A model generated the notes under the pieces. It was not told where the DNA came from and did not search any database. It saw nothing but the letters and a program-made list of their open reading frames with translations. Source: Caballeronia terrestris (GTDB lineage: Bacteria > Pseudomonadota > Gammaproteobacteria > Burkholderiales > Burkholderiaceae). Taken from it: a stretch of 64,000 nucleotides of DNA. Location of the stretch: assembly GCF_001544515.1 (NCBI RefSeq), contig NZ_FCOL02000016.1:1-64000 (forward strand), in the 5' to 3' direction. Position numbers and translations under genes: made by a program. Below are positions 48,871 through 60,927 of this stretch, piece by piece; position 1 is the stretch's first letter; every line of letters begins with the position of its first letter.

Positions 48871-50277
48871 CTACCGGCGGCGCATGCCGCCGCCGTGTCC
48901 GCCGCCAAATCCGCCTCCGCCTCCGCGCATGCCGCCGCCTCCACCGCCGAATTCACGGCCGCCACCGCCGCCACCGCCTCCGAATTCACGTCCGCCACCA
49001 CCCGCTCCGAGGTTGCCTCCGCCTCCGCCACGGTTGGCAAGCTGGTCGCGGCTCGCCTGGCCGCGCTGCATGTCGCGCCGAGCGGCATCGCCGTCGCCGG
49101 CGCCGCGCAACGCGTTGTCGCGATTCACGCCCTGCGCGCGCTGCTGCAGATCGTTGCGGTTAGCACCCCCAGCACCCCCAGCACCTCCGGCCCCGCCGCG
49201 ATTGCCGCGCTCGCCACCCTGCTTGATGTCCTGCACGCGCTGGCTCGCGGAGCCGGTGACATCCTGCCCGGTACGCGTTTCCAGCGTCTGCCGCGCCTGC
49301 GCGCGCGGGTCTTCGCGGCCGCGGAACTGGTCGGCTTGCGCGCGATTCCCGCTGCCGATGTTGCCCGTGTTGAGGTTGTTCTGCCGGTTGCTGCGATCGA
49401 CGTTGCGATTGAACTGCGGGTCGTTGCGGTTCCAGTTCGCCGTCGTGTTGTTCGCGTTCAGCCGGTTGTTCACGTTGATGTTGTTATAGCGGTTGACGTT
49501 CACGTTGACGTCGTGCGAATTCCAGTTGAAGCCGCCCCAGAGCGCATTCGTGATCGCTATGCCCGTGCCGAACGCGAGCCCGGCGACCAGCGCCGAGCCG
49601 GCGTAGTAGCCGACCGGCGGCGGAATGTAGACCGGCGGATAAGCGGGATACGCCCACGCGCCGTAGACGACCGTCGGGTTATAAGTCGGCACGTACACGA
49701 CTTGCGGATTCGCCGGCACGATCTGAATCGTGCTCTGCTCGACGACCACCTTCTGCTGCTCGTTCGTCTTCAGGTTGCCGGCTTGCTGCGCCTGCTTTCT
49801 CAGCCGCTGCACGGAATCCATCACGTCGTTCGGCTGCGCGAGGAACGCGTTGCCGAGTTGCGAGACCCAGTCGGGCTTCGAGTTCATCGTCGCGAGGACC
49901 TGGGGGAACGCCACGAGCGATTGCACGCTCGGGTCCCACGGCTCCGAGGCGACGGCCTTCACCGCATCGTCGCCCTTGACGTTCGTGTGCGCGCTCGACC
50001 ACGCCGCCGCCGCGGTCACTTCCGACGGATACGTCGTCGCCATCAGCACCTGCGCGAGCAGCGCGTCGGGGTAGAGCGCGATGGGGGCGGTCAACGAGTC
50101 GAGCTGCTGCTTCGAGAGTTTCGCGGCCGCCGGCGCGCTCGGCTGCGCCTGCGTCTGCGTCTGCGCGAGAGTGGGCGTCGCGTGGAGCGCGAGCATCGGC
50201 GAAGCGCAGAGGGCCGCGCACAGCAGCAGGACGCGCGCGGCCGGACGGGCATCGGCGAGTGGGCGGATTCGAGTCAC
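48871..50277 (-). CDS. DUF3300 family secreted protein with Gly-rich tail
   Basis: A 468-residue exported protein. GGGAGGA stands 7 bases before the GTG at 50277, and the chain then opens with a typical signal peptide ending TLAQ. The DUF3300 region follows: LTAPIALYPDALLAQVLMAT, YPSEVTAAAAWS and QVVYVPTYNPTVVYG. Asn-rich and then Gly/Arg-rich low-complexity stretches make up the C-terminal third. The frame is open up to 50556, but the ribosome site supports 50277. First gene of a likely operon with the DUF2950 gene. Confidence 0.88.
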   Translation of the reverse strand: MTRIRPLADARPAARVLLLCAALCASPMLALHATPTLAQTQTQAQPSAPAAAKLSKQQLDSLTAPIALYPDALLAQVLMATTYPSEVTAAAAWSSAHTNVKGDDAVKAVASEPWDPSVQSLVAFPQVLATMNSKPDWVSQLGNAFLAQPNDVMDSVQRLRKQAQQAGNLKTNEQQKVVVEQSTIQIVPANPQVVYVPTYNPTVVYGAWAYPAYPPVYIPPPVGYYAGSALVAGLAFGTGIAITNALWGGFNWNSHDVNVNVNRYNNINVNNRLNANNTTANWNRNDPQFNRNVDRSNRQNNLNTGNIGSGNRAQADQFRGREDPRAQARQTLETRTGQDVTGSASQRVQDIKQGGERGNRGGAGGAGGAGGANRNDLQQRAQGVNRDNALRGAGDGDAARRDMQRGQASRDQLANRGGGGGNLGAGGGGREFGGGGGGGGREFGGGGGGMRGGGGGFGGGHGGGMRRR

Positions 50278-50698
50278 GATCGGGTCCTCCCGGCCGTCGC
50301 GCGCGGCGACAGCCGATGACGGGGCGCTCACGCGGGCGTCGCCGGGAATGGGGCGGGCCTGCACTGCAGCGGGAAAATTCGATGCTGGGGAAGAAAGCGC
50401 GCGCGCAGCGAACACGAGAGCACGCCGGCCGGGGACAAGCGGAACAATATCGGCGACCGAAACGTTTGCTGGCGAAGATGAGGCGTGAATGGGCGCCTGA
50501 TTGCGCATGACCCGGTTCCTGAAGTTTCGGTTCGGCCAAATTAGGGCCGGGGACACGTCGTGTCAACGTGAATGCAGAAATATCACGTTTCCGAAAACGC
50601 GGGAACTAGGAAAAGAGGAGTTGACGGGAGGGGAGAAACACGAAGCGCGCCGGACCTTGACTCATCCGGCGCGCGTGCAACGTGCGTTGCGAAGAGGC
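50278..50698. other. 421-bp gap upstream of the DUF3300 gene
   Basis: It contains the promoter side of the DUF3300 operon and, at its right end, the terminator of the FixJ-like regulator. No other gene or RNA was recognised. Confidence 0.5.
50645..50674 (-). terminator. Terminator after the FixJ-like regulator
   Basis: GCGCGCCGGA / TCCGGCGCGC perfect 10-bp stem, 24 bp beyond the regulator stop; minus-strand exit is T-rich (TTCGTGTTTCT). Confidence 0.7.
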
Positions 50699-51337
50699 TT
50701 ACTGCTGCGGCTTGTTCGACAGCGCGAGTCTGAGAAGATCGGCGACGGTATTCACGCTCAGCTTCTCCATGATGTTCGCGCGGTGCGCTTCCACCGTCTT
50801 GATGCTGATGCCGAGATCATCGGCGATCTGCTTGTTCAGGCGCCCCGCGATGATCCGTTCGAGCACCTGATGTTCGCGCGCCGTCAGCTTGCCGAGACGC
50901 TCGGCGGCCGCGCGCTGCTGCTGTACGCTCGTGCTCTCGCTGCGCGCCTTTTCCAGCATGCGCTCCACGAGCTTGCGCAGCTCGGCTTCGTCAAACGGCT
51001 TTTCGATGAAGTCCATCGCGCCTTTTTTCATGGTCGAGACGGCCATCGGCACGTCGCCGTGACCCGTCACGAAGATGATCGGCAGCAGCGAATTCTCTGC
51101 GATCAGGCGTTCCTGCAATTCGAGGCCCGTCATGCCGGCCATGCGCACGTCGAGGATCAGGCACGAGATCGCGCCGGAATGCGCGATCGGCAGATAGGCG
51201 TCGAGATAGGTCTCCGCGCTCGCGAAACACTGCACGCGATAGCCATTGGCCTCGAGCAGCCAGCGCAAAGAATCGCGCACGGCCTCGTCATCGTCGACGA
51301 CGAAGACGGTTTCCTGGGTGGTAACTGGACTGCTCAT
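50699..51337 (-). CDS. FixJ-family response regulator
   Basis: A 212-residue regulator: receiver with DDD (15-17), phospho-acceptor Asp63 in CLILDVRMAGMTG, and Lys in FIEKPFDEAEL; a LuxR-type helix-turn-helix is in LTAREHQVLERIIAG through LGISIKTVEAHRANIMEKL. Its ATG overlaps the stop of the kinase gene as ATGA, so kinase and regulator are made together. Target genes are unknown; the divergent aceE operon lies on the other side of the kinase. Confidence 0.93.
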   Translation of the reverse strand: MSSPVTTQETVFVVDDDEAVRDSLRWLLEANGYRVQCFASAETYLDAYLPIAHSGAISCLILDVRMAGMTGLELQERLIAENSLLPIIFVTGHGDVPMAVSTMKKGAMDFIEKPFDEAELRKLVERMLEKARSESTSVQQQRAAAERLGKLTAREHQVLERIIAGRLNKQIADDLGISIKTVEAHRANIMEKLSVNTVADLLRLALSNKPQQ

Positions 51338-53862
51338 AGCTCTCCCGTAACGGTTTGTTGTCTGGTGTGTTCATCGAGAGCGTCCTGCCCGCCGTTGCTC
51401 GGGCTGTCGGACTCTCCAATCGGCAGACTGCAGTGGAACGTGGCGCCAGTGACGTGGCCGTCGGATTCGACGTTATTGACCACCCAAAGGCGTCCGCGAT
51501 GCGATTCGATGATCGAACGGCAAATGTTCAGCCCCATGCCCATGCCGTCGGACTTGGTGCTGTAGAACGGCTCGAAAAGGCGCTCGGCGGTGGCTTCGTC
51601 GACGCCCGGACCCTGGTCCACGACGCTCACGCACACGAAGTTGCCGTCGGTGCGTTGCACGATCACGCGAATCACCGGATCGACGGCATTCGGTTTCGCA
51701 TCATGCATCGCTTCGGCCGCGTTTTTCAACAGGTTCACCAATACTTGCTCGATCAAGACCGGATCGACGTAGATCACGGGCATGCGCGAACGAATTTCCG
51801 TCACGATGCGGATCTTGCGCTTTCTTGCCTCGATCTCGGCGAGACCGACCGCATCGGCAACGATATCGGCGACGCGCGATGCCTGGCGCTTCGGTTCGCT
51901 GCGCTTCACGAATTCACGGATGCGCTTGATGATCATCCCGGCGCGCACGGCTTGCTGCGCGGTTTTCTCGAGCACGGGCAGCAGATTTTCCTGCGTCATG
52001 CGGCCCGATTTCACCATCGCGACGCAGCCCGAGCAGTAGTTGTTGATCGCGGCGAGCGGCTGGTTCAGCTCGTGCGCGAGCGACGACGCCATCTCGCCCA
52101 TCGTCATCAGCCGGCTCGTGAACTGGAGCTTTTCTTCCTGCTGATGCGCGAGTTCCTGCGCCTGCTTGCGCTGCGTGATGTCGGTTGCGATCTGCATCTG
52201 CGCGAGATGGCCGTCTACCCATTGAATGTACTGGCGCCGCACTTCGAACCACTTCTGGATACCGTCGACATAGACTTCCTGCGCGTCCGCCGAGCTCTCC
52301 GTGAGCGCGGTGGCGGGCAGGCCCGCATAGGTATCTACCATGTCGATGGTGTCGGACGATGTCTGTGCGCCGTCGAACCCCGCGCCCGCGAGTTGCAGGT
52401 GGCCGTCCGGGCGGATGCCGAACAGGTGCCGGTAATAGCGGTTCGCGAAGAGCAGTTCGGCTTCGTCGGCGGCGAGCACGGAGACGGCGGCATCGAGGCT
52501 TTCGAGCACTGTCGTGAAGCGCTCGTGCGCGGCGGCGAGTTCTTCGCGCGCGCGTTTGGGCTCGGTGATGTCCGTCATCGACGACATCCAGCCGGTCTGC
52601 CGCCCGGAGCTGTCGATCAGCGGCGACACGTAGAGCCGCGCGTGGAAGAACGAGCCGTCCTTGCGGCGCACGCGCAATTCGAAGCCGGACGATGGCGCCT
52701 TGCCGCGCAGCGTCATGTCGAGCTGGCGCTGCATTTCGGGATACGCGTCGCGCGGCCAGTACGGAAACGGCTTCGTCTTGCCGACGAGGTCGTTTTCGTC
52801 CCAGCCGGTCATCCGGCAGAACGCAGGATTGACGTGCGTGATGCGGCCGTGCATGTCGAGCACGCGCATGCCGATCAGTACCGAGTTTTCCATCGCGCGG
52901 CGGAAAAACGCTTCGGCATAAAGCGCCTGCTGCGCCTCGAAACGCTGCCGGGTGTGCTTCCAGAGGCTCCACAGACTCCACAGCACGAAGCACGACAGAC
53001 CCGCCACGAGCCACACGAGCGTGTTGTTCGTGAAATTCGTGAGCTGCGGGTACGAATACACGCGCACCGACACGCCTTGTCCCGGCGGATCGAGCGGCAG
53101 GTCGTAGAACATGTCGCGCGGCAGGCGCGGACGGCTCGACGTGGTGGCGAGTTCGCGGTTGTTGAGATCGGTGATCGAAATCTTGTACTTCGCCGACAGC
53201 TCGCTCGGAATGTCGTGCTTCAGGATCCCTTCGATCGAAAACACCGCCGCGATCGATCCGAGGAATTCGCGGTCGCGAAAAACCGGCGTCTGCAGCGTGA
53301 TGTAGCCGTTGCCGAGATCGTCGTAGAGAAGGGGGGAATAGACCTGGCGGCGCGTCGTGCGCGCTTCGTCGAAGGCGGCCTGGACGGCTTCGTCCATCTG
53401 CGTTTCGTTCGGCTTGGCCAGGCGAGAACCCAATACCGGCAAAGGCGTGTTGGGCCAGCGCGGCTTGTGCTCGCTCGTATACCAGTTCATGTACAGGATC
53501 TCGGGATGACCCTGCATGATGTCGGTGGAGGAGGTCTGGAACGTCTGCGGATCACCGTGTCCGGTGGCGATGTCGCGAGCGAGCGCCTGAATTTGTTCTT
53601 GCGCTCCCGTCATGGAAAGACGAATCTGCTGCTGGGCCCACGCGACGTTTCTGTAAAGCGTGTCTTCCTGTTGCTGCTGCTCGCGCCGATTGAGACTCCA
53701 CAAGATCAGGCTCATCACGATCAGAAAGACCAGGATCGAAATGAGCGGCGTGAGTAAATAGGAGTTCGACCACCACGGTCCGTGGTGCCAGCGGGACGGC
53801 GACGAGTCTGTCGGCTTGCGCGACGACCGCGCCGAACGTGCGAAAAGCCGATCGGTCAACAT
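51334..53862 (-). CDS. PAS-domain sensor histidine kinase (FixL-like)
   Basis: An 842-residue inner-membrane kinase. Helices at about 33-55 and 285-305 enclose a ~230-residue periplasmic CHASE/Cache-like sensor. PAS domains follow (MENSVLIGMRVLDMHGRITHV region and a second, more divergent one). The H-box SSLAHELNQPLAAINNY carries His597, and HATPase motifs NLLKNAAEAM and GMGMGLNICRSII follow. The FixL-like haem-binding His is not claimed. It is coupled to the FixJ-like regulator by a 4-bp overlap. Confidence 0.92.
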   Translation of the reverse strand: MLTDRLFARSARSSRKPTDSSPSRWHHGPWWSNSYLLTPLISILVFLIVMSLILWSLNRREQQQQEDTLYRNVAWAQQQIRLSMTGAQEQIQALARDIATGHGDPQTFQTSSTDIMQGHPEILYMNWYTSEHKPRWPNTPLPVLGSRLAKPNETQMDEAVQAAFDEARTTRRQVYSPLLYDDLGNGYITLQTPVFRDREFLGSIAAVFSIEGILKHDIPSELSAKYKISITDLNNRELATTSSRPRLPRDMFYDLPLDPPGQGVSVRVYSYPQLTNFTNNTLVWLVAGLSCFVLWSLWSLWKHTRQRFEAQQALYAEAFFRRAMENSVLIGMRVLDMHGRITHVNPAFCRMTGWDENDLVGKTKPFPYWPRDAYPEMQRQLDMTLRGKAPSSGFELRVRRKDGSFFHARLYVSPLIDSSGRQTGWMSSMTDITEPKRAREELAAAHERFTTVLESLDAAVSVLAADEAELLFANRYYRHLFGIRPDGHLQLAGAGFDGAQTSSDTIDMVDTYAGLPATALTESSADAQEVYVDGIQKWFEVRRQYIQWVDGHLAQMQIATDITQRKQAQELAHQQEEKLQFTSRLMTMGEMASSLAHELNQPLAAINNYCSGCVAMVKSGRMTQENLLPVLEKTAQQAVRAGMIIKRIREFVKRSEPKRQASRVADIVADAVGLAEIEARKRKIRIVTEIRSRMPVIYVDPVLIEQVLVNLLKNAAEAMHDAKPNAVDPVIRVIVQRTDGNFVCVSVVDQGPGVDEATAERLFEPFYSTKSDGMGMGLNICRSIIESHRGRLWVVNNVESDGHVTGATFHCSLPIGESDSPSNGGQDALDEHTRQQTVTGEL

Positions 53863-54039
53863 GGCGGCAATTGTAACGCAGCGTTTGATTGTTAAATGGC
53901 GTAGAAAGACAGGAAACAGCCTTCAAATGGTCGCAAGGGAGCGAAACGTCTACCGAAAAAGTCTTGCCGGACGGTGCGCCGCAGCAATTTTTCGTATTAT
54001 GAGATTCAATCCCGTGATTTGAAAAATTCCTTGCGTGAT

Positions 54040-54049
54040 GGTCCGGACC
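54040..54049. promoter_or_regulatory. Possible operator upstream of aceE
   Basis: GGTCCGGACC is a perfect 10-bp palindrome, set in TGATGGTCCGGACCCTCA, about 85 bp upstream of the aceE ATG. It resembles GntR/PdhR-type half-sites (TGGT...ACC), but with a 4-base spacer. Candidate only. Confidence 0.35.
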
Positions 54050-54133
54050 CTCATTAGAATTGCCGCACGCGGCCGGCGCCGTATTGGCGCGTGATGTCAG
54101 TTCATAGAGCGTTCCTCAAATCAGGAGACGAGC

Positions 54134-56830
<2,697 letters not shown>

Positions 56831-56909
56831 AGGCATCGCCCCCGAGCGTTGTGACGGCGCGCCGCTTCGAAGCGAAGCGGCGCGCCGTGCAACTCAGGAG
56901 ACACTAATA

Positions 56910-58556
56910 ATGAGTCAAGCGATCGAAATCAAAGTGCCGGATATCGGCGATTTCTCCGATATCCCGGTCATCGAAATTCACGTGAAGGCGGGCGACACCG
57001 TCGAGAAGGAGCAGTCGCTCGTCACGCTCGAATCCGACAAGGCCACGATGGACGTGCCCAGTTCAGCCGCTGGCACCGTCAAGGAAGTGAAGGTCAAGAT
57101 CGGCGACAACGTGTCGGAAGGCACGCTGATCGTCGTATTGGAAGGCGGCGCGAACGCGGGGTCTTCCGCGGCTGCTCCGGCCGCTGCGCCCGCGAAGGCC
57201 GAAGCGGCGCCTGCTGCTGCGGCGGCTCCCGCATCGGGCGGCGGCACGATCGACGTGAAAGTGCCGGACATCGGCGATTTCACGGATATTCCGGTCATCG
57301 AGATCGGGGTGAAGGTCGGCGACAAGGTCGAGAAAGAGCAGTCGCTCATCACGCTCGAATCCGACAAGGCGACGATGGACGTGCCATCGCCCGCCGCCGG
57401 CACGGTCAAGGAACTGAAGGTCAAGCTCGGCGACACGGTCTCCGAAGGCACGCTGATCGTCGTGCTGGAAGGCGGTGGCGGTGCTGCTGTCGCGCCGGCC
57501 GCTCCCGCCGCGAAGCAGGAAGAGCCGAAAACCGTTCCGTCCGATGCGCCCGCGAAGCCCGCCGCGCAGAAGGAAGCACCGTCCGCGCTCGCTCAAGCGC
57601 CCGCGATGCCTGCCGGCGACGGCACGCACACGTCGAGCCACGCGTCGCCGTCGGTGCGCAAGTTCGCTCGCGAACTGGGCGTCGACGTGTCGCGCGTCAC
57701 GGGTTCGGGTCCGAAGGGACGCATCACGCAAGGCGATATCACCGCGTTCGTCAAGGGCGTGATGTCCGGCCAGGGCAAGGCGCCGGCGGCGGCTGCCGCA
57801 CCGGCTGGCGGTGGCGGCGGCGAGTTGGGCCTGCTGCCGTGGCCGAAGGTCGACTTCACGAAGTTCGGTCCGGTCGAGCCCAAGCCGCTCTCGCGCATCA
57901 AGAAGATTTCGGGCGCGAACCTGCATCGCAACTGGGTCATGATCCCGCACGTTACGAACAACGACGAAGCGGACATCACCGAGCTGGAAGCGCTGCGCGT
58001 GAAGCTGAACAAGGAGAACGAGAAGGCCGGCATCAAGATCACGATGCTCGCGTTCGTCATCAAGGCGGTTGTATCGGCGCTTAAGAAGTTTCCGACGTTC
58101 AACGCGAGTCTCGACGGCGACAACCTCGTATTCAAGCAGTATTACAACGTCGGTTTCGCCGCCGATACGCCGAATGGCCTGATGGTCCCGGTCATTCGCG
58201 ATTGCGACAAGAAGGGCCTGCTCGACATCGCGAAGGAAATGGCGGACCTGTCGAAGGCGGCGCGCGACGGCAAGCTGAAGCCCGATCAGATGCAGGGCGG
58301 CTGCTTCTCGATTTCGTCGCTCGGCGGGATCGGCGGCACGAATTTCACGCCGATCATCAACGCGCCGGAAGTCGCGATTCTCGGGTTGTCGCGGGGCGCC
58401 ATGAAGCCGGTCTGGGACGGCAAGCAGTTCGTGCCGCGCCTGACGCTGCCGCTTTCGCTCTCCTATGACCATCGCGTCATCGACGGGGCGGAAGCTGCGC
58501 GCTTCAATGCGTATTTGTCGGGGATTCTGGCGGATTTCCGTCGGGTGATTCTTTGA
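56910..58556 (+). CDS. aceF: Dihydrolipoamide acetyltransferase (E2 of PDH)
   Basis: A 548-residue E2. Two lipoyl domains have DKAT lysines at Lys44 and Lys153. An Ala/Pro linker, the peripheral-subunit-binding domain (SPSVRKFARELGVDVSRV) and the catalytic domain with His521 in DHRVIDGAEA follow. It forms the core of the complex. The gap from aceE is 79 bp, and AGGAGACAC precedes the ATG. The lipoyl DNA is nearly identical to that in lpdA downstream. Confidence 0.97.
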   Translation: MSQAIEIKVPDIGDFSDIPVIEIHVKAGDTVEKEQSLVTLESDKATMDVPSSAAGTVKEVKVKIGDNVSEGTLIVVLEGGANAGSSAAAPAAAPAKAEAAPAAAAAPASGGGTIDVKVPDIGDFTDIPVIEIGVKVGDKVEKEQSLITLESDKATMDVPSPAAGTVKELKVKLGDTVSEGTLIVVLEGGGGAAVAPAAPAAKQEEPKTVPSDAPAKPAAQKEAPSALAQAPAMPAGDGTHTSSHASPSVRKFARELGVDVSRVTGSGPKGRITQGDITAFVKGVMSGQGKAPAAAAAPAGGGGGELGLLPWPKVDFTKFGPVEPKPLSRIKKISGANLHRNWVMIPHVTNNDEADITELEALRVKLNKENEKAGIKITMLAFVIKAVVSALKKFPTFNASLDGDNLVFKQYYNVGFAADTPNGLMVPVIRDCDKKGLLDIAKEMADLSKAARDGKLKPDQMQGGCFSISSLGGIGGTNFTPIINAPEVAILGLSRGAMKPVWDGKQFVPRLTLPLSLSYDHRVIDGAEAARFNAYLSGILADFRRVIL

Positions 58557-58633
58557 ACGTGGTGCGTGGGTGAGTTTGTTTCGGTCATCCACGCGCGTCA
58601 TTGAACTTGTCGACTCGCCGGTCTATTAGCGTT

Positions 58634-58715
58634 GCCCCTGTCCGGGGCGGGACTTACTTGCTTTGGCTATCGCCAAAGAAAGTAGGCAAAGAAAGGCGAG
58701 TCTGCCGACGGCAGA
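58634..58715. repeat. Hairpin-rich intergenic element between aceF and lpdA
   Basis: The 219-bp gap holds GCCCC/GGGGC (58634-58648), an imperfect 34-base palindrome around CTTTGGCTATCGCCAAAG (58653-58686), and TCTGCCGACGGCAGA (58701-58715). ACTTACTTGCTTTGG and its mirror CAAAGAAAGTAGG recall a dispersed intergenic repeat of Burkholderiaceae. It lies inside an operon. Confidence 0.55.
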
Positions 58716-58775
58716 ACCGATCACCACGCTCGTTGCTTAAGGTCGGTTCTCTCCGCTACATCTTTAGGGGACAAC

Positions 58776-60845
58776 ATGAGTCTCGTCGAACTAAAAGTAC
58801 CCGATATCGGCGACTTCACTGACGTCGATGTCATCGAAGTCAATATCAAAGCCGGCGACGCCATCGAAAAAGAACAAGGCGTCATCACCCTCGAAACCGA
58901 CAAGGCCACGATGGAAGTGCCCGCCGACGTCGCAGGCACCATCAAGGAAGTGAAGGTCAAAGCCGGTGACAAAGTATCGCAAGGTTCGGTCATCGCAATG
59001 ATTGAAACCGAAGGCGCGAGCGCCGCCGCCCCCGCTCCGAAGGCCGAAGCGCCCAAGGAAGCACCCGCCGCGAAACCCGCCGGCGGTGGCGGCACGCAGG
59101 ACGTGAAAGTACCGGACATCGGCGATTTCTCCGATATCCCGGTCATCGAAATCCACGTCAAGCCGGGCGATACCGTCGAGAAGGAGCAGTCGCTCGTCAC
59201 GCTCGAATCCGACAAGGCCACGATGGACGTGCCGTCGCCCGCCGCCGGAACCGTCAAGGAACTGAAGGTCAAGATCGGCGACAACGTGTCGGAAGGCGTC
59301 GTCATCCTGACGCTCGAAGGCGCGGGCGGCGGCGCAGCTTCTGCCGCCGAAACCAAGCCCCAACAAGCCGCGCCGCAAGCAGCCGCGGCGCCGGCCGCGC
59401 CCGCGCCGAAGGCCGGCAGCTACTCGGGCGCAGCCGACTTCGAATGCGACATGCTCGTGCTCGGCGCAGGCCCCGGCGGCTATTCCGCCGCGTTCCGCTC
59501 GGCCGACCTCGGCATGAAGACCGTGCTCGTGGAACGCTACGCGACGCTCGGCGGCGTGTGCCTGAACGTCGGCTGCATTCCGTCGAAGGCGTTGCTGCAC
59601 ACGGCGCTCGTGCTCGATGAAGCGAAAGCGCTCGAACACCACGGCATCACGTTCGGCGCGCCGTCGGTCGATCTCGACAAGCTGCGCGGCTTCAAGGAAG
59701 GCGTCGTCAAGAAGCTGACCGGCGGCCTCGCCGGCATGGCGAAGGCGCGCAAGGTGCAGGTGGTCAACGGCGTCGGTACGTTCGTCGATCCGAACCACAT
59801 GGAAGTCGCTACCGCCGATGGCAAGAAAGTCGTGAAGTTCGCGAAAGCGATCATCGCGGCGGGGTCGCAAGCGGTGAAGCTGCCGTTCATGCCGGAAGAC
59901 CCGCGCGTCGTCGATTCGACCGGCGCGCTCGAACTACGCCAGATTCCGAAGCGCATGCTCGTGATCGGCGGCGGCATCATCGGTCTCGAAATGGCGACGG
60001 TGTACGCGGCGCTCGGCTCGCAGATCGACGTGGTCGAAATGCTCGACGGCCTGATGACGGGCGCCGACCGCGATCTCGTGAAGGTCTGGGAGAAGTACAA
60101 CGCGAAGCGCTTCGCGAACTTCATGCTCAAGACCAAGACGACCAAGGCCGAAGCGAAGGACGACGGCATCTACGTGTCGTTCGAAGGCGAGAAGGCCCCG
60201 GCCGAAGCGCAGCGCTACGACCTCGTGCTCGTCGCGGTGGGGCGCAGCCCGAACGGCGGCAAGATCGGTGCGGACAAGGCGGGCGTCGCGGTGACGGAGC
60301 GCGGCTTCATCAACGTCGACAAGCAGTTGCGCACCAACGTGCCGCACATCTTCGCGATCGGCGATCTCGTCGGCCAGCCGATGCTTGCACACAAGGCGGT
60401 GCACGAGGCGCACGTCGCGGCGGAAGTGGCGCACGGCGAGAAGGCGTATTTCGACGCGATCCAGATTCCGTCGGTGGCCTACACCGATCCGGAAGTGGCG
60501 TGGGCCGGCAAGACTGAAGACGAGTGCAAGGCGCAGGGCATCAAGTACGGCAAGGCGGTGTTCCCGTGGGCCGCATCGGGCCGGGCGATCGCCAACGGCC
60601 GCGACGAAGGCTTCACCAAGCTGATCTTCGACGAAGAGACGCATCGCGTGATCGGTGGCGGGATCGTCGGGCTGAACGCGGGCGATCTGATCAGCGAAGT
60701 GTGTCTGGCGGTCGAAATGGGCGCGGACGCGACGGACATCGGCAAGACGATCCATCCGCACCCGACGCTCGGCGAATCGATCGGCATGGCCGCGGAGCTG
60801 TACGAAGGCGTTTGTACCGACCTGCCGCCGCAGAAAAAGAAGTAA
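58776..60845 (+). CDS. lpdA: Dihydrolipoamide dehydrogenase (E3) with two N-terminal lipoyl domains
   Basis: A 689-residue E3. Two lipoyl domains (about 1-78 and 107-182) have lipoylated Lys43 and Lys147. A Pro/Ala linker leads to the flavoprotein: FAD motif GAGPGG (230-235), redox Cys262/Cys267 in GGVCLNVGCIPSKA, an NAD motif in MLVIGGGIIGLEMA, and the active His in HPHPTLGE. Known E3 proteins in this group usually carry one lipoyl domain and ~590 residues. Domain 2 nearly matches the aceF lipoyl domains at the DNA level. Function: reoxidises dihydrolipoamide. Confidence 0.97.
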   Translation: MSLVELKVPDIGDFTDVDVIEVNIKAGDAIEKEQGVITLETDKATMEVPADVAGTIKEVKVKAGDKVSQGSVIAMIETEGASAAAPAPKAEAPKEAPAAKPAGGGGTQDVKVPDIGDFSDIPVIEIHVKPGDTVEKEQSLVTLESDKATMDVPSPAAGTVKELKVKIGDNVSEGVVILTLEGAGGGAASAAETKPQQAAPQAAAAPAAPAPKAGSYSGAADFECDMLVLGAGPGGYSAAFRSADLGMKTVLVERYATLGGVCLNVGCIPSKALLHTALVLDEAKALEHHGITFGAPSVDLDKLRGFKEGVVKKLTGGLAGMAKARKVQVVNGVGTFVDPNHMEVATADGKKVVKFAKAIIAAGSQAVKLPFMPEDPRVVDSTGALELRQIPKRMLVIGGGIIGLEMATVYAALGSQIDVVEMLDGLMTGADRDLVKVWEKYNAKRFANFMLKTKTTKAEAKDDGIYVSFEGEKAPAEAQRYDLVLVAVGRSPNGGKIGADKAGVAVTERGFINVDKQLRTNVPHIFAIGDLVGQPMLAHKAVHEAHVAAEVAHGEKAYFDAIQIPSVAYTDPEVAWAGKTEDECKAQGIKYGKAVFPWAASGRAIANGRDEGFTKLIFDEETHRVIGGGIVGLNAGDLISEVCLAVEMGADATDIGKTIHPHPTLGESIGMAAELYEGVCTDLPPQKKK

Positions 60846-60864
60846 GTTTTCGGCGCGGCAACGC

Positions 60865-60901
60865 AAAAACGGCCACCTTCTAGGGGGTGCGCCGTTTTTT
60901 A
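60865..60901 (+). terminator. Terminator after lpdA
   Basis: AAAACGGC-cACC...GGTgc-GCCGTTTTTT stem with a T-run, 20 bp after the lpdA stop; closes the PDH operon. Confidence 0.85.
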
Positions 60902-60927
60902 TCGCGTGAAGCGAAGTCCGAAGACAC

